A DNA stretch of 64,000 nucleotides from Notospermus geniculatus (GCA_002633025.1 NMRB01000004.1:943340-1007339); one strand, 5' to 3'; shown: positions 10,509 to 23,668, counted from the first letter of the stretch. Notes: generated by a model not told the origin, from the sequence alone. Program-made: numbers and translations.

Positions 10509-13160
10509 CGATGACCATTTTTTGGGTATGATGGTGTGACCGGTTTTCGTGGTACTGTAGGCCTAGGCCTAAGACTTCTTTACCGCCAGATTGCGGCGTT
10601 ACTCGCTTTGTGTCCGTAATTATTTTGTTATGTATCGAAAATAGATATTAATTTACCGTGACACGTTTATGTCTTGCGGGCACGCGCGTGAATAAACCGG
10701 AAAAAACGGGAGTAGGCCGAGGCCTAGGCCTACAAGTTACATGTACAACGAAAACTGTTCTACCCCCCGAAAAGTGGTCACTCGGTCGGTCGTAGCATGA
10801 ATCTGATCGGGGATTGTAAACTCGTTCCGGCTACAACTGCCTACCACCATCCTTCCATGCTAATTGGAGGAGGCAGTGTCAAAGTGTCAATGGGAATGCG
10901 TAGGACTCCTACTAGGAGGAGGCATGATGAAATGTGCAGTGCAATGCACCACCTATTCTATGCACTGCAGACATGCATGCATGTAGGCTACATGGCGATT
11001 CGTGTGCATGTTGATAAGAAGTTGATGTGGTTGAACCATGTTCATGTTTCGCAATTACCTCGTCTTTTTCGATCAGTTTCAGCAACAGCAGCAGTGTCAG
11101 TAAATCCACTAGCTTGGTCAGGATCCATGGTGATAAGAATCACCAAAACAGCTCGAGTGTTATTGTGGATTTATCATGTTTATTGAACTCGTCTCATGAT
11201 CTCCGACATGTCCGATCGATTTTTGACCGCAAGTCAGTCCTGACTGCGCAAGACTACGATGTAACTGGTAGTTGTGCCCAGATAGACCGTGGGCCCACCT
11301 GTCCACGTACTATATAGAGAACGTCGAACTAGGCTAGAGCGTCAGCGGGCGAAAAGACTTGGAAGACGAAATGGACGAAAGTTTTTTTTCAAAGCAGTTT
11401 TATTTCTGTACCTCCAATAACTTAAGATTGCTTTCACTAAAAATGCTAGCTGCAAAAGCGAAAATGGATCCCATGCTGAGCTGGAGCCCAAACAAATTGC
11501 GTGGGGGTCCATCGTCGCTCTCAAGAGACATCAGTGAGTGAGTGAGTGAGTGAACGACGTAGAATTTTAAGGTGTCTTTTTATATTAAAAGAGTAGATTA
11601 TTCTAAAAAGATCCAAAATCTTTCGGATGGTCTCGGCGAAATATGGAGAAAAAACTGCAGCTTCTGGTCTTGTCAGTCTCATTATAGGAAATGCAAATAT
11701 CACTCACAGCAAGAATCACACAATAATAAGAAGCTCGTTATAACAAACTGCGAATTCCTATACCAACATGCAACAGTTTTATACAAATGTCATGGAACAT
11801 ACATGTACATTGTTTATCACAGCCAATATGCTTTCAATGGATTAGAGTTATGATACACGGCCCACAGGCACAAATTCAGCAGCAAACCACTCAGATACAC
11901 GAAGATACAGAATGATGTGAGGTGCACGTCAGTACAAAAGTGTCAATAAATTACCAACATGTTACTAGATTAAAGTTGAAATGGAAAAAAAGCAGTCGAA
12001 GGGCATAGTGACACTGATGTTTGTTTATTTTTTCTTAAAAGAAGCTCGCAGCAAGTAGTTTCCCTTCATTCAGACGTTTAGTTTTTCATTTTCCTTATAG
12101 GTGGCAACACTTTTCAGAAATGAAGCACGGTAAGTTATGTTGAACATGGTGTCCTTCATGAATTGTTCGTCAAGTTTATTTTTTATCGTTCTACCGGTTG
12201 GGCTAGTTCCTCAGTACGTTTCGAACAAATTGCCTTCATAGCGGTGGGAGAAACTAAGAAAGCATCTGGATCGAATTGCACATGGTCCATGGTTGCCCGT
12301 ATTATAGGGACAGCTAATTCATTCAATCTCGTACTCGCCATGGCCCTCTTTGCCCCGCGGCTCACCCTCCAAACCGCATCTTCTCTATTTGGGACGTAAC
12401 CGTCGGCCACGCTCTTGGCCCTGGCAAGCTCCACGCAGCGTTGGTTGGCGCTGGCTTTTTTAGCCGTGAGTGAAACCTGAATATGGAGAGAGAATTACTT
12501 ATTTTCGTATCACACTTCATCAATGCCGAGCGCAGGCAGATGATATCAGTAATTTCTTTATATCCGTCATTCAAGGGGTGATTAATCAAGGGGTCAGTTT
12601 TGTTTATCAAAATTTACTGGGGAAATTTTTTTGATTACCGGCCACTGGGGTTCTCGAAAGGGTCCTTCAGGTCTATCTTTTGGTGTCGCCAAAGTTTCCA
12701 GCCTCGTCGAAGATTTCGCTTGGAGTGCACCCGTCGGGATCTGAGTCTGGACCATTCGGTTCGGGACGAAATCGCGATGCGGGGTTTTTGGCGTGGAGAG
12801 TTGCTGTAATCGCGGCGTTGCCTCATAACTGTTGTAATTTCTTACGCCCCATATAGGACTACTTCTGCCACAGCTGAAGACATGGTGAGGCCTGTAAAAT
12901 AAGAAAGATCGTGATTCCTAAATCCTTCCTCGAGCAAGGACGCCTCCGACGAACGTGAAGGTCTCTCTATTCGGGACCAGAGGACGATTGAGACGCGGAC
13001 TTTTTGGCAGCCCGCAGGATCCCTGAGTACCCATGCCCCCACCCCCCATGCGGTATGTCTAGTGGTGACAACTGAAAAACGGGAACGATGTTGGTTCATC
13101 CATATTGTGGCCTGTCCTAGCGAATATTCACAACACACGCCAGAATCATCGGTGGAGTTC
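10509..13160. repeat. segmental repeat A, copy 2
   Basis: Second copy of 243-3060, lacking the 167-bp MITE. After 13160 it continues into unique sequence (CCATTTTGACACACGAG) where copy 1 turns into the LINE. The offset between copies is about 10,100 bases through the 3' half. Confidence 0.9.
12183..12803 (-). CDS. THEG-repeat protein, last two exons (copy 2)
   Basis: Exons 12803-12639 and 12476-12183 have the same sequence, splice sites and translation as those at 2703-2539 and 2376-2083. This copy is not interrupted by the LINE, so it is the better candidate for a working gene, with 5' exons expected at higher coordinates. I did not find a clear further repeat there apart from the LPKSPRLNRPLVPNRE candidate near 13020-12930. 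Confidence 0.6.
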
Positions 13161-16100
13161 CATTTTGACACACGAGAACGCTGCTTTTACTCACCTGTCA
13201 TCTTTGTACTCCTTCGGCGGCTGTTTTGGGCTAGCCAAAACGGCTACACGCTCACTAGCACTACCTCGCATGGCGAGTGGACTCACATCCCACACAACTG
13301 AAGAACGACCACAACTGTACACATACTGAGGACTGAAAGAAAAAGTGATCGATAGGACACGGTATTGCATTGAATATCATTTGTGTGGATCTGTCACCGA
13401 TCATAAAGAAATCAATCGGTATACAGGGCTTTTGTTGATCTGTCAATTAAACTATTGAGAAGTGTGTGGGCTATATCAAAGCCGCTTTTTTAAGGCCATC
13501 TCAATACTGTCGTACTAATTAGATTCAGGGTCAGATTAGGCTCGTGACGACTGAATTAATAAAGAGATAGTTTCAGAGACCTGGAATAAAGTGGAATAAA
13601 GCCTTTATGAAAAGTCTCCTCTTTGAATCGCATTTCAAATTTTAAAATTTCATTCAATAGTGGTCAGAGTATTAAATAAAAAGTCTTGTCATCTTCTTCT
13701 GAGTACAGTGGTTGTCAAGAGTAACAATCACGTGGCACGCGCGTTTCTTCTAAACTTACTCGCATGTGAGATCGACACGCCCATTCACAACTAATACAGA
13801 CGCATCTCCATTGCGCATGCCCGACGTTTGTACAACTACAGTTTATGTCGAATACCCGAGTTCTCTCCACTCAAATGGCAAATTCAAATTCAAGGGACAT
13901 CAGTGGTAAACTTACCGGTTGACTTTGACGCCAGTTTGGAAATTTTTTTTCGGAGAGGCCAGTTGCATCACTCGCTGGGACGCCTCGGCACTTTTTGCTG
14001 CCTCCTTCACGGGCCACAACATGTCTTGTGTTCCCCACATCACGCGCGGACTGGAAGGGAGAACATTTACCGGTGTAATATCTGTAGATGTTCTCCGCCC
14101 GGCAGTGTTCCCCACTACAACAGACGGATGGAATAAGCTGCGACTTGACAATAGGACATGCCAAATCTGTTTTACATTTTACATACCCATGACTGGTGAT
14201 CCATATTGACTTGAGTTCTTTCGGGCGGGCTAGGGTGAGCAGGCGATCCCTGAAACAGAGATGGAAGCGATCGCCATCAATGAATAGTGAGGTTAAGAGA
14301 ATGAGCGATAAACGTAAACGATCCGATAATGACGTCACATGGGCAGATAGATGAATGGAGTGTGACGTCATTGTCTTATTGTGTACGCTTCTCGTTTATT
14401 TTCTTAACCTCTCTCATGACGACTGGTGTTGACAAGTAATGTAATGGGTTAACGTTGTTCTGCCGCCTATTACATACACAATCCTATGATCTGGCCTAAA
14501 AGCTAGCCTGGTGTACTCGAGTCCCACCCACAGAGATTTTGGCTCATGCAGGGGTAATGCAAACGAATTAAGGGACTTAGAGAGATTTCTATGTTCAAGT
14601 TGATCTACTGCACTCGAACTGTGCACGATAAATCCTTAGGTGCGCCGAATTTGTTAAAATTGATATCAGGACACATATCATATGAATTATGATTGAGCTA
14701 ATGAATTTTTTTGAAGTTTGTCGAAGATTATGTGAAAAGCCGACGGAACCCCGCTGGGATTGACAATGATGGAATATCAACTACTTAGTATGACTCTTTG
14801 ACACATGACAAGAAGGGAACCGAACACGTTTAGTTGTGTGGCTACTGTTGCTGCTGAAGACTTACTGCCGATATTCCCGTGGCTGGCTTTGCACTGAAAA
14901 GACATAAAGTATACTAATAATATAATGTGCAATGCCTCATCCACATATTCAGAGGAGGCCGCCTGGCCCATTCGTCTGCAAGCGCCCACAGACGGCGTTC
15001 CAAAATTCTTCATGAATTAAACCAAACTACAGACGTTTAAAAGAAGAAAATATTTATTTCTTACAAATAGATACAATGAAAACTATACAGTAGCAAGGAC
15101 ATACAATTCAATGACTATCGCAGTAGTGACATTTATTCTGGGGGTAATCATCACCATTACACTTTCACGGATTATTGACGACGAAAAGCAGGTGCATGGT
15201 CTCATCGACCAGTTTTGTGACGCAGACAGATTCGATGTCAACATTTGAATAGATTGTTTCTGCTATCAACATTATGTAGTAAACGTATCAAAGATTCATT
15301 ATCTGTCGTCTGCTTCGCGTTCTGGTATAGATTTATGACGAGCATTATGTGCCAACTACCACGCCATCTCGCTGTTCCATGAATAGCTGATTAGAACATA
15401 GTTTTCTACTCAATAAATAAATGATTCGATTTGTCGACTGGACCATACATGTTTCATCTCTCCGAATGAAAAGCGACGACGAGTCCTCAGTACTGAGGAC
15501 AAAAACAATCAGATTTTACGCTTCGCCTGGCCCCCAAGCCGCTAAGGAAGTGCTTCAAAATCTATATAATAATGCTGGAAGTCGGCTCAATAAAGTCACA
15601 CTTAGAAGCTTTGTTTTGCCTCGAAATTCGGCATGGTAGCAGAGGATACCATATCCTGATGCAACGGGTGGTTTAATTTGCAAAGAGAACTTGGTTGTGG
15701 TCGCAATTTGACTTGTGTTGTTCGATTGCTTTCCAAATTCTCCCTACCGCACACCGTTGCACCAATTCCAGCCATGCCGTGCATTCCAACCTCGGCCAAA
15801 CTCAGAATCGCCGATTAGTGTCCCACGGGTTCTTGCTAGTATATTTATAATTCAGTATCATGTGTTTCCTCGCCATTCGATAATATTGGGTGTTATTTCT
15901 TTAAGTTGTCGCCCGTCAAGCGTCGTTGATGGAGGAGTAGGCATGACATCATGAGGTAACATGTTCTGATTGGGCAACACGTCTCAGTTTGTTATGGCGT
16001 CATTGGCTCGTGACCATAGAGGCATACGTTGCCATGACAACACAAGCGCTGCTGATCGTGTCAATTTTCCTGCCGATGTTCGGGGGAAAGCACACTACCG

Positions 16101-17567
16101 TATAGGTCCATGGCGTGCGGCACTCCGAATGTGATAAAACTACCTTGGTATGTACAAGTACACGCGACATCGTAAAAAACATTGTTTGCTTACTTGTACC
16201 AACATGAACATCAAAGTAGAATTTACATATTGTGGAATATTTTGCCTATAAATTTGTACTTGTGTAAAAAATGAGCCCGTGTAATTCATAGGCCTACAAA
16301 TACTTATCTTTTCATTGTCAATCAGTAGGCCTATTGACCGACCATGTTGAACGCAATCCAGTAATCCTTCAAGACCTATTAAATGTCACAGTTAAAAGAG
16401 CCAGTTGATCATTACATGTATTAGCGGCCATTAATTGTTACAACACTCACGTCAAAATGGCCATTTGCTCTAATTTTGCCTGGTTTGGAGTTCTGCGCTT
16501 TGAATTCGATCGGATTTTCGGATCTTTACCTTTGACTTTTGGTTCTCAATACCTTTATCAAAAATTCGACTATAGAGACGTTTCACTCTCTTATTTCGAC
16601 AGTGTGTCCCCAGCTCCCCATGAGTATCGTCGCGAGCTTACAGTTTCAAAGAACCGCCTTTTCATGCACATTCCCATGGTTTAGGCCTAGTCTTTTCATA
16701 GAATTATCGTGAACAAATAATTATTTTTAGTATAAACCTAATTGCGGAACATAGGCCAGTAAATAACAATAGATGAGAAGATTACTAGCTGTATGACAAG
16801 TACTTATCTCGTCTTATCGTGCCTCGTGTCTCATGCTGGGCAGAAAGAGAGGCCTGCCCGCATGGTGTGATGGTTCATTGCACAGAGGCCAAGAGAACAG
16901 GAGGAAACCAAACAAAATTAACAAACAAAACCATCAACAAACCAGGACAGTGAATCTACTATCACCTTCGTTCTACTTGTACGTAAGATTAACCTATGCA
17001 GGGAGACCTCTCTCTATTCTAATAAATTAATCCTCCCGAGGGTACTGTCATGTCAATGTTAACAGAATATTACTGGAGATTCGACATAAGATTCGCCTAT
17101 AATTTGAATATTATCCAAATATTGACCATTTGATCGAATTGCATGTCCAGTTGAGCATTGGCATGGACAGGATTTACGTGACTTTGAATATCGTTTACGG
17201 GTAGGCTACCTGATTTGGGAGAACGACGAAATAGCAGTGATTCGGAGTTAAGTAATCTCGCCATAGAGGGCTCATCGATGCGACAGTGGCGCCTCTACTG
17301 GTGAGAACGATAAAACTATTCATCCAGTGATTCTAAGATAAGAATAGCACAAAATTGAAACACAAAATGATAATAAGCAAGAAGTCAATCTCCAGAATTC
17401 ACGAATTTTCGACCCCAACCGGGGTCTTTTTCAAGTGGAACTTTACAATCTGAAACTCTAGAAAAGAATCCAGTGATTCTGCCATCAATCGTCTTCTTTT
17501 TACACTTTTGAGAAGGCTGGTTGTCAACTGGCGAAGGACACTAAGTCTGAATCAATGGAACACTAAC
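13161..17567. other. gene-poor stretch, nothing firm
   Basis: Scattered short open frames without family motifs. A possible tiny first exon is ATGGCAAATTCAAATTCAAG at 13875, followed by a donor-like GTAAAC, but no partner exon is evident. A fold-back lies at 14289-14411. A TTTATTTCTTAC run at about 15050 could be a minus-strand polyadenylation region without an identifiable gene. Confidence 0.4.
14289..14411. mobile_element. fold-back element with central CRE-like words
   Basis: Left arm GAGGTTAAGAGAATGAGCG... and right arm ...TTTATTTTCTTAACCTC are inverted repeats. Nearer the centre ATGACGTCACAT and GTGTGACGTCAT are also inverted. About 123 bp, non-coding; most likely a MITE. Confidence 0.65.
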
Positions 17568-17753
17568 CTTTAGTAGGTTTTCTGACCAATCCTCGCATGT
17601 TGGAAGCGACGAAATCAACGTCTCCTTGATTCTGTTACGTTGTCCGAGTTGGATTGTCTCAAACGTCAGACAATAATGTGTATAGTCTATGTCTTGCCTC
17701 CTAACATCCGACAAGTACCACTGCAGCGGTTCTCTGTGCAACTTTGATCGATG
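17568..17753 (-). CDS. candidate internal exon of unidentified gene
   Basis: Bounded by acceptor TGTCTCAG and donor CTAAAG|GTTAGT, exactly 186 bases (62 codons, phase 0 on both sides) and open throughout. The translation (HRSKLHREPLQWYLSDVRRQ to PTCEDWSENLLK) has mixed, protein-like composition with three Trp and two Cys. I do not recognise a family and could not find flanking exons, so only the splice geometry and composition support it. Confidence 0.35.
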
Positions 17754-18731
17754 CTGAGACAGTAATTTGAATCCCAGTGTCCCCCTTGAGTTTGAGCTAT
17801 TCCTCCTATCGGTTACCCAGTTAATCTGTATGGCAATTCAGTTTCCACCTAATGTCATCGGATATGATTGTAACCACCATGCATGAACATTTATACAAGA
17901 CGCTACCGTCCTCTCTTCCGTCTTATGTTGTCAAGGCGACGACCACAAACTGCCAAAATTATTTTAGAATTGGACCACTGACTCGTCGACACGGCGTTAC
18001 AAACATCCCGGGTATTTACAGCGAAATCCACAGGGAGATATCAATAAATGATCACGTTTCATCTCCAGACAATAGATGGACGATGGGAAACTAATCTGGT
18101 TAATACGTAGCAATTCAAAAAGCTTTTGATTGGTTCGTTGGCAACCACGTCTGAATCTTCTTCTTCGATTTGTTGACTTTTTTATGAAAATGATGACGTC
18201 ACTACAATCGGGAATCAGGTCAGCACTTCTCCCGACTTCTGTGAAAGAAACCTGATGGACACTCGTTCGTGTTTTCAGTCGCTCTTCTTATTCACATCGT
18301 CACACTTCAAAGCCCCATCCCTGAAGGACACTGATCAAATCGTCGGCTACGTACTATGATATGGTCTGGACACATTTCGGCTGAGCTACCCTGCCAACCG
18401 GCACAAGCAATGCTCAGAGCTGAAGTGGCATAAAGAGATGAAAACTTCCATTTAACACATAGAAACAACCAGATTTCCCTTGACAGCTTGGGCAATATTG
18501 ACGGTAGTACATTTAACCGACCAATAATGAGAAAATACTACACAGACGTGAATTCAAAAATGACTTGCATTATTAATAAGGACTGATAAAGAACGAGTAG
18601 TGCAACAAGTCCTAATGGGAAATCAATGGGCAAAAAAATTAATGGAAATTTTTGGTATTGAATGTTTGAAATATTGATGTGAAATGTATTTTTACTGCTT
18701 TCGCCTCTCAAGCTTGTTCATTAATTCCAGA
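17754..18731. other. no gene recognised
   Basis: No motif-bearing open frame, RNA gene or repeat structure seen on either strand. Confidence 0.4.
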
Positions 18732-18853
18732 GAGAGTTTTCGCACAGCCCCGAAACGCCGACGACGCGAACGTCTAGATCTGTGCTCTTTTCGTGGCGTC
18801 GGGCAATGGATTGACGTTCGCGTCGGCGGTTCGGGGGCGTTGCGAAGACTCCC
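18732..18853. mobile_element. GTTTTCGC-family fold-back element, copy 1
   Basis: Left arm GAGTTTTCGCACAGCCCCGA and right arm TCGGGGGCGTTGCGAAGACTC are inverted, with inner words ACGCGAACGTC / GACGTTCGCGTC. The same family recurs at 19022, 48128 and 59627. Confidence 0.75.
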
Positions 18854-19021
18854 TAAAACGCAATTTCCCAAGCGCACACTAGACCACACAACTGGAGAGG
18901 GAAGCAGTGTTGTTAGACGGATAACTCTGACGATGGAGAATGAGCTGCCACGGATGTGCCGATAATTGTATGAGATAAGTAGCCTACAGTGTAATGTTAG
19001 GCGTACTCCACCCCGCAGTAT

Positions 19022-19160
19022 AGCGTTTTCGCAAAGCCCCCGATCGGCGCCAACGCGAACGCCAAACCCATTGTTCCATGCCACGAACTCGAAAAGAGCA
19101 CCGAACAAAACGACGGACGTTCGCCGCGTTGGCGTTTCGGGGGCTTTGCGAAAAATCTCT
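19022..19160. mobile_element. GTTTTCGC-family fold-back element, copy 2
   Basis: AGCGTTTTCGCAAAGCCCCC at the left end and GGGGGCTTTGCGAAAAA at the right end, with inner GCCAACGCGAACG / CGTTCGCCGCGTTGGC. It lies within 170 bp of copy 1 and shares its design, but the centres differ. Confidence 0.75.
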
Positions 19161-19884
19161 ACCCCGGGCGACGTATGCACATCATGACATGACGGTATTC
19201 TCATGGCCCAAGGCCTAAACCAAATAAGACGATCCGTCTTACAGGAAGGCGTATAGTATAGGCCTAATTGGGCCCATAAAACTGTGACAAATTACATGTT
19301 TAGACTTCTAATATACATGTATACCTTAACATAATACATGTTATAAATAAAAAAGTATGTTTCACGCTGGTGTTTCGGACCAACCCGCGGCTCATTTAAC
19401 ATTCATTCAATCAAATCTGTATTTTAGCAGAGCTAGATCTAGGCCTAGGCCTACATGTATTTGGTGGTGATCTCTGTTGGCCTAGCCTAACTATGTACCT
19501 ATAGGCCTACTGCCTAGGAACATCCAGACATTGAACAAATCTCTCAGACATAGACTACAACACATCTTCCACCTATTCTAGGGAACAGTGAGTTGTAGGG
19601 CCTATATATTCGCGTATTGAGTTGAATCTTACTGCCTCCCCGCGGAGACCTGTAGGCCTAGGTAGCAGGCGAGGGTGGAGTTCCCAGTGGAATGAAAATG
19701 ATTTCCATCCACATAGGCCTAGGCCTATCACCAAACGCCTTGCCAAACTTTGCCTCGCGCCGTGTTGTGGACTCCACTTTCCTTCTCCAAAATAGTTGGG
19801 CCACATGGCGGTGAAGGTAGCGGGATTCTGCTTTGGAAGCCGATATATTCATGTGTTGGGGTTTTGGAGAAGAAAATAACTTAC

Positions 19885-19900
19885 CCGCCGCGTCCGCCAT
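19885..19900 (-). CDS. first coding exon of an unidentified divergent gene (copy 1)
   Basis: Minus strand: ATGGCGGACGCGGCGG followed by a strong donor GTAAGTTA encodes MADAA plus one base. This is a typical short animal first exon in a GC-rich context. It faces away from the kinase-like gene starting at 20321. The next exon was not identified, so the gene cannot be named. Confidence 0.45.
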
Positions 19901-20112
19901 TAGGCTCTTCCTTAGCTAGTGCACGTGGCCTACGTACAGTCGGATCCAATCGGCTAACTGTAATCGTCGTCTGCTAGTGCTAGCTCAAGTTCATCCGATC
20001 ACGCGTGGCAGTGACTTCTTGGCCGCCAAAATCCCGTGCCGTCACATAGCAACGTCTTTAGTGCCTCGCTTCCGACGAAACAGTTCAAGCCAATCATGCT
20101 CGCGGACGTTGA

Positions 20113-20120
20113 TGACGTCA
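20113..20120. promoter_or_regulatory. CRE/ATF site in divergent promoter (copy 1)
   Basis: Full palindromic TGACGTCA between the minus-strand MADAA exon and the plus-strand kinase-like gene. It is conserved in copy 2 at 23661-23668. Known as a CREB/ATF recognition sequence; its function here is inferred. Confidence 0.5.
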
Positions 20121-20320
20121 CGGGGTTGATTGTCGTTCGGCTGCCTACTTTTCTTTCGAAGGCGTATTAATTTGCAAAATTCCCGCCCGTATTTATAACA
20201 TCACCATCGCCATCTATGATTAGGAGGCGAAACTGAAAAATTAAAGCGATTGTGCATCCTTGAAGGTGCATTCAGAGATCCCTCCTCATTCATTGCCTTA
20301 GTTCCGATTTTCACCACATA

Positions 20321-23292
20321 ATGACCGAAATTGTCCTCTTATTTGGACCCCCTTTAGTTGTAAGCAGTCCTTTGCATAAACTGATATTTTCGTGTGTAGC
20401 TTCCCCAGTATAGGCCTACATACCGAAGAATCGTGCGAGAATGTATCTTGGTATAGTCATATGGAGCGCCAAACAGTTTTGTGTACGGGGCGTTGAATGC
20501 GCATTAATTAGTCTCCGCTGTATCTGGGTTACTATAGTGATGAGGTATGCACTCTGATTAGGGCTCAATGGAGTCTTAACCACTTAGTTGGTATTCTTTT
20601 CAGGGAAAAACTTTGTATTGTTTAAGTCATTTCTCGGCCCACTTCATAAGAATATCAATAAAAGATGAACTTGAGAAACAACCAGATGTTGGTCTCCGTT
20701 ATGTCATCAATAAAGCTGTAAGACATCTAAAGCAGGTAATTGTCTCAAGACAGAATGACCATCTTTTTGGACCAGATTTGGACTAAATTCGTTTTCAATT
20801 CCTTGAATTCTCAAATTCTACAGTTATAGAAAGTGTGTCCTTTGTCCTACACGGTTCAGGATTGGCCAAACAATCTAATTAATGGATTATGCTCTCCATT
20901 TTACAGGGTAAAAATGTTGTAATTGATGATGAAAATGGGTCAAAATCAAAGAGAAAGTCATTTATCAGAGTGGTAAAGGACAAGGTAAAACTTTTTGCAG
21001 AAAATCCCGATGGAAATGTCTTTAATTGTCTTTTTCTTGTACTTCCTGTCCTCTTTGCACCAGATTCACTCTCTCTCTGTATCTGTGTCTTAACTGACAA
21101 ATTAAGAATTACCAGTAGGCCTACCCTGGTATTTCCTGAGGGTCATGTGGCATCTACATCTAGTTCCTCTCTCTCACTTCAGGCTCCTGGCTGCTCAATT
21201 CGTTGTATCAGCTTAACGCCCAAGTCAGGCCATGATCAATTGATGTGGACTGTTGCATACCTACAGGGTAGCTGGCTTGAGAAAAATGGCTACAAGAGCC
21301 AGTCACAGCCCTGTCCTTACCAGGAATGTATGTTGGACAAATGGCTGTCGGACCAGGGCGGCGGAGTGGTTGGTGAGTGTTGATGTGCTTGCCCTGACAT
21401 TAAAAGTTACATGTACTTAAGTTTGTTCTGAAGGAAACTACCTGATCATGAAAACCTTATCTATAATAATATCCTATTTTCAGAATTGCCAACATATGGT
21501 GAAGGCTTTGACAAGATTGACAATGTTTCACTGGAATTGGTTGTCCATTCATATCATAAGGTACATTTCCAACCTTTTTATCTAGCTATCTTTCTTCATA
21601 TGTTTTTAAAAGCCATGGGCCATTCCACTTTAATGGCTGGTGACAAAGAGAACATCTTATGTTCGCATCAGTTTAAAGCAACCTTAATGATGCACGTCTA
21701 AGTTTTGATATTATGGAAAACTGGGTCATTTGTTGAGCTCATGTACTAACCTTCATATTATTTTCAGTTTGAGGTTCCAGGCCTTTTCATCCAATATGAG
21801 TCAATATTAGACAAAGAATCAGACAAACCGCTGGACGGTGTTGCGACTGCTTGCGAACTCTGGTGCTCAGCAAACCCTTGTGGTTGTGTCATTTTTACAT
21901 CTGGATATGTGGCAGGTGACCATCAACATGAATTGCCTTGCAGCGTTCTGTTAAGCATTACATTTTGTTGAAGGTGTACAATTTTGATTTCAAGAGATAA
22001 CTTTTCACTATATTCTGATACGTAAATCCAGTTGCATTGCAGTGAAAATTTCAAAAAGTGACATTGAATGAGTTAATCATACAATTTTTTTCCATACAGG
22101 TGTATATCAAAATGAGAAATGTGAAAAGATGCAAAACATTCTGAAACAAATCATTGCCAAGTTTCCCACTGTCCCTCTCTTTGTTATCTCCATTGATGCT
22201 GTCCTCCCATCCTCATCCTTTTTTGCACCTCCGAAACCTGGAGTCCTGGCTCTCTGCAGTCGGCTCTTTCACCTGGATTTCACACACAAGGTAGGCCAAC
22301 ATTTAAAAAGAAGAAGTTCCATGTATTTTCTCTGCTTTTTCTCTTGAAATTTGGGCTTGCGAGAATGGAAAGTTTGCCTTTCTTGCCTTTCGTCATCAAG
22401 ATCATAAGTAACATCTTTTTTTTTCTCAATTTCAGGCAACTATATATCTATACTCAACCAGTAATCATTTGAGGTGTGCAGAGAATGCTGGCATCAGATA
22501 CATTAAAGCATCTCGGGTATTCCAGCATCCCAAAATGGTACGAATTCAAATTTTTCTTCGCTTTGAGAGCAATGAACAGTGACTAGCTGCCCTACATGTA
22601 CTTATTCACACGTACCAACGTACATGTACCTAATCTTGCAGGTGACATCATACACCATGATGACATGTCCATCAACTTCCACTGTGCTAAAGGACAGGAA
22701 AGAATCATGGCCGAAGGCAGATATCCCTGACGCCTCATTACCACTGTTGTGCCAAGAAGGGGAAGATGTGAATGAGATTTACTATGCTTGTTGCAACATC
22801 GATGGTCGAATATCTGTACAAGTATGTGCAAATTCAAAGGAGTCATGTGAAAGGTAGGCACCGGTACTTCAAACCACGCTCCCCCAAATGCAATGTTGAT
22901 CCTGTATTATGGGCAGTCACAGTGATTGCTGCTTTAATACTGGATTTATGTGCTTTAATACTGGATTTATGTTCTATTGATGTTTTGCATTCATCAAGCT
23001 TTCATCAGCTGTATCAGGAGAATGCCACACCTTTCTCAGAAGATGGCAGCAGACTGGATGAATTGAAGAAAGAGAAGAGGTCATCGGTGATAGAGGATTT
23101 TGCACCAACACTTGAAGTTGACACACACCATTCAACATCATCGACTCGTACTAAGCATCCAACAAGCAGTTCCATAGCAGAGCAGGCTCAACAAGACTTA
23201 CCAAAATGGATGGTGAAGAAAAAGACTCAAAATGTGGGTTTGAATCAAATGCTTGATACACCAAAGAAGGAGAGGAAGTCACCAAAAAAAAC
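20321..23292 (+). CDS. PNK-like kinase / pseudo-phosphatase protein, copy 1 (exons 1-10 only)
   Basis: Exons read by eye: 20321-20359, 20604-20735, 20907-20984, 21183-21372, 21484-21560, 21768-21915, 22100-22290, 22436-22537, 22642-22821 and 23018-23292. All junctions are GT/AG and in phase. The block stops at the contig end (N at 23378), so the last three exons exist only in copy 2. Protein differences from copy 2 are few (for example ESWPKA here, VTWPKA there), as expected for two alleles. Domain description is given under the full copy. Confidence 0.7.
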
Positions 23293-23377
23293 GTAAGTTT
23301 TGTCATGATTCAGAACATTTCCAGTAAATGCTGACTGCATTCCTTGATGACATTTATTTGATATTTCTCAAACAGCA

Positions 23378-23378
23378 N
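23378..23378. other. single-N contig join
   Basis: One N separates ...CAAACAGCA from TGCTTTGG.... The left side equals sequence ending at 26921 and the right side equals sequence starting at 19829, so the two contigs overlap by about 3.5 kb. Confidence 0.9.
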
Positions 23379-23432
23379 TGCTTTGGAAGCCGATATTCAT
23401 GTGTTGGGGTTTTGGAGAAGAAAATAACTTAC

Positions 23433-23448
23433 CCGCCGCGTCCGCCAT
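23433..23448 (-). CDS. first coding exon of an unidentified divergent gene (copy 2)
   Basis: Same 16-base ATG exon and GTAAGT donor as at 19900-19885. Any downstream exons would have to lie left of the contig join, so this copy is cut off from its gene. Confidence 0.4.
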
Positions 23449-23660
23449 TAGGCTCTTCCTTAGCTAGTGCACGTGGCCTACGTACAGTCCGATCCAATCG
23501 GCTAACTGTAATCGTCGTCTGCTAGTGCTAGCTCAAGTTCATCCGATCACGCGTGGCAGTGACTTCTTGGCCGCCAAAATCCCGTGCCGTCACATAGCAA
23601 CGTCTTTAGTGCCTCGCTTCCGACGAAACAGTTCAAGCCAATCATGCTCGCGGACGTTGA

Positions 23661-23668
23661 TGACGTCA
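23661..23668. promoter_or_regulatory. CRE/ATF site in divergent promoter (copy 2)
   Basis: TGACGTCA, same position relative to both start codons as at 20113-20120. Confidence 0.5.

Larger units (their letters stand above)
19829..23377. repeat. duplicated block B, copy 1 (contig end)
   Basis: Matches 23379-26921 almost base for base with scattered substitutions and small indels. It ends exactly at the single N at 23378, and copy 2 begins exactly after it, which is the signature of two overlapping contigs that were laid end to end instead of merged. Confidence 0.92.

Noticed and set aside
17408-17435. GACCCCAACCGGGGTC followed by T-run as a terminator
   Set aside because: It looks like a rho-independent terminator, but this is a eukaryotic genome and the palindrome is not placed after any gene.
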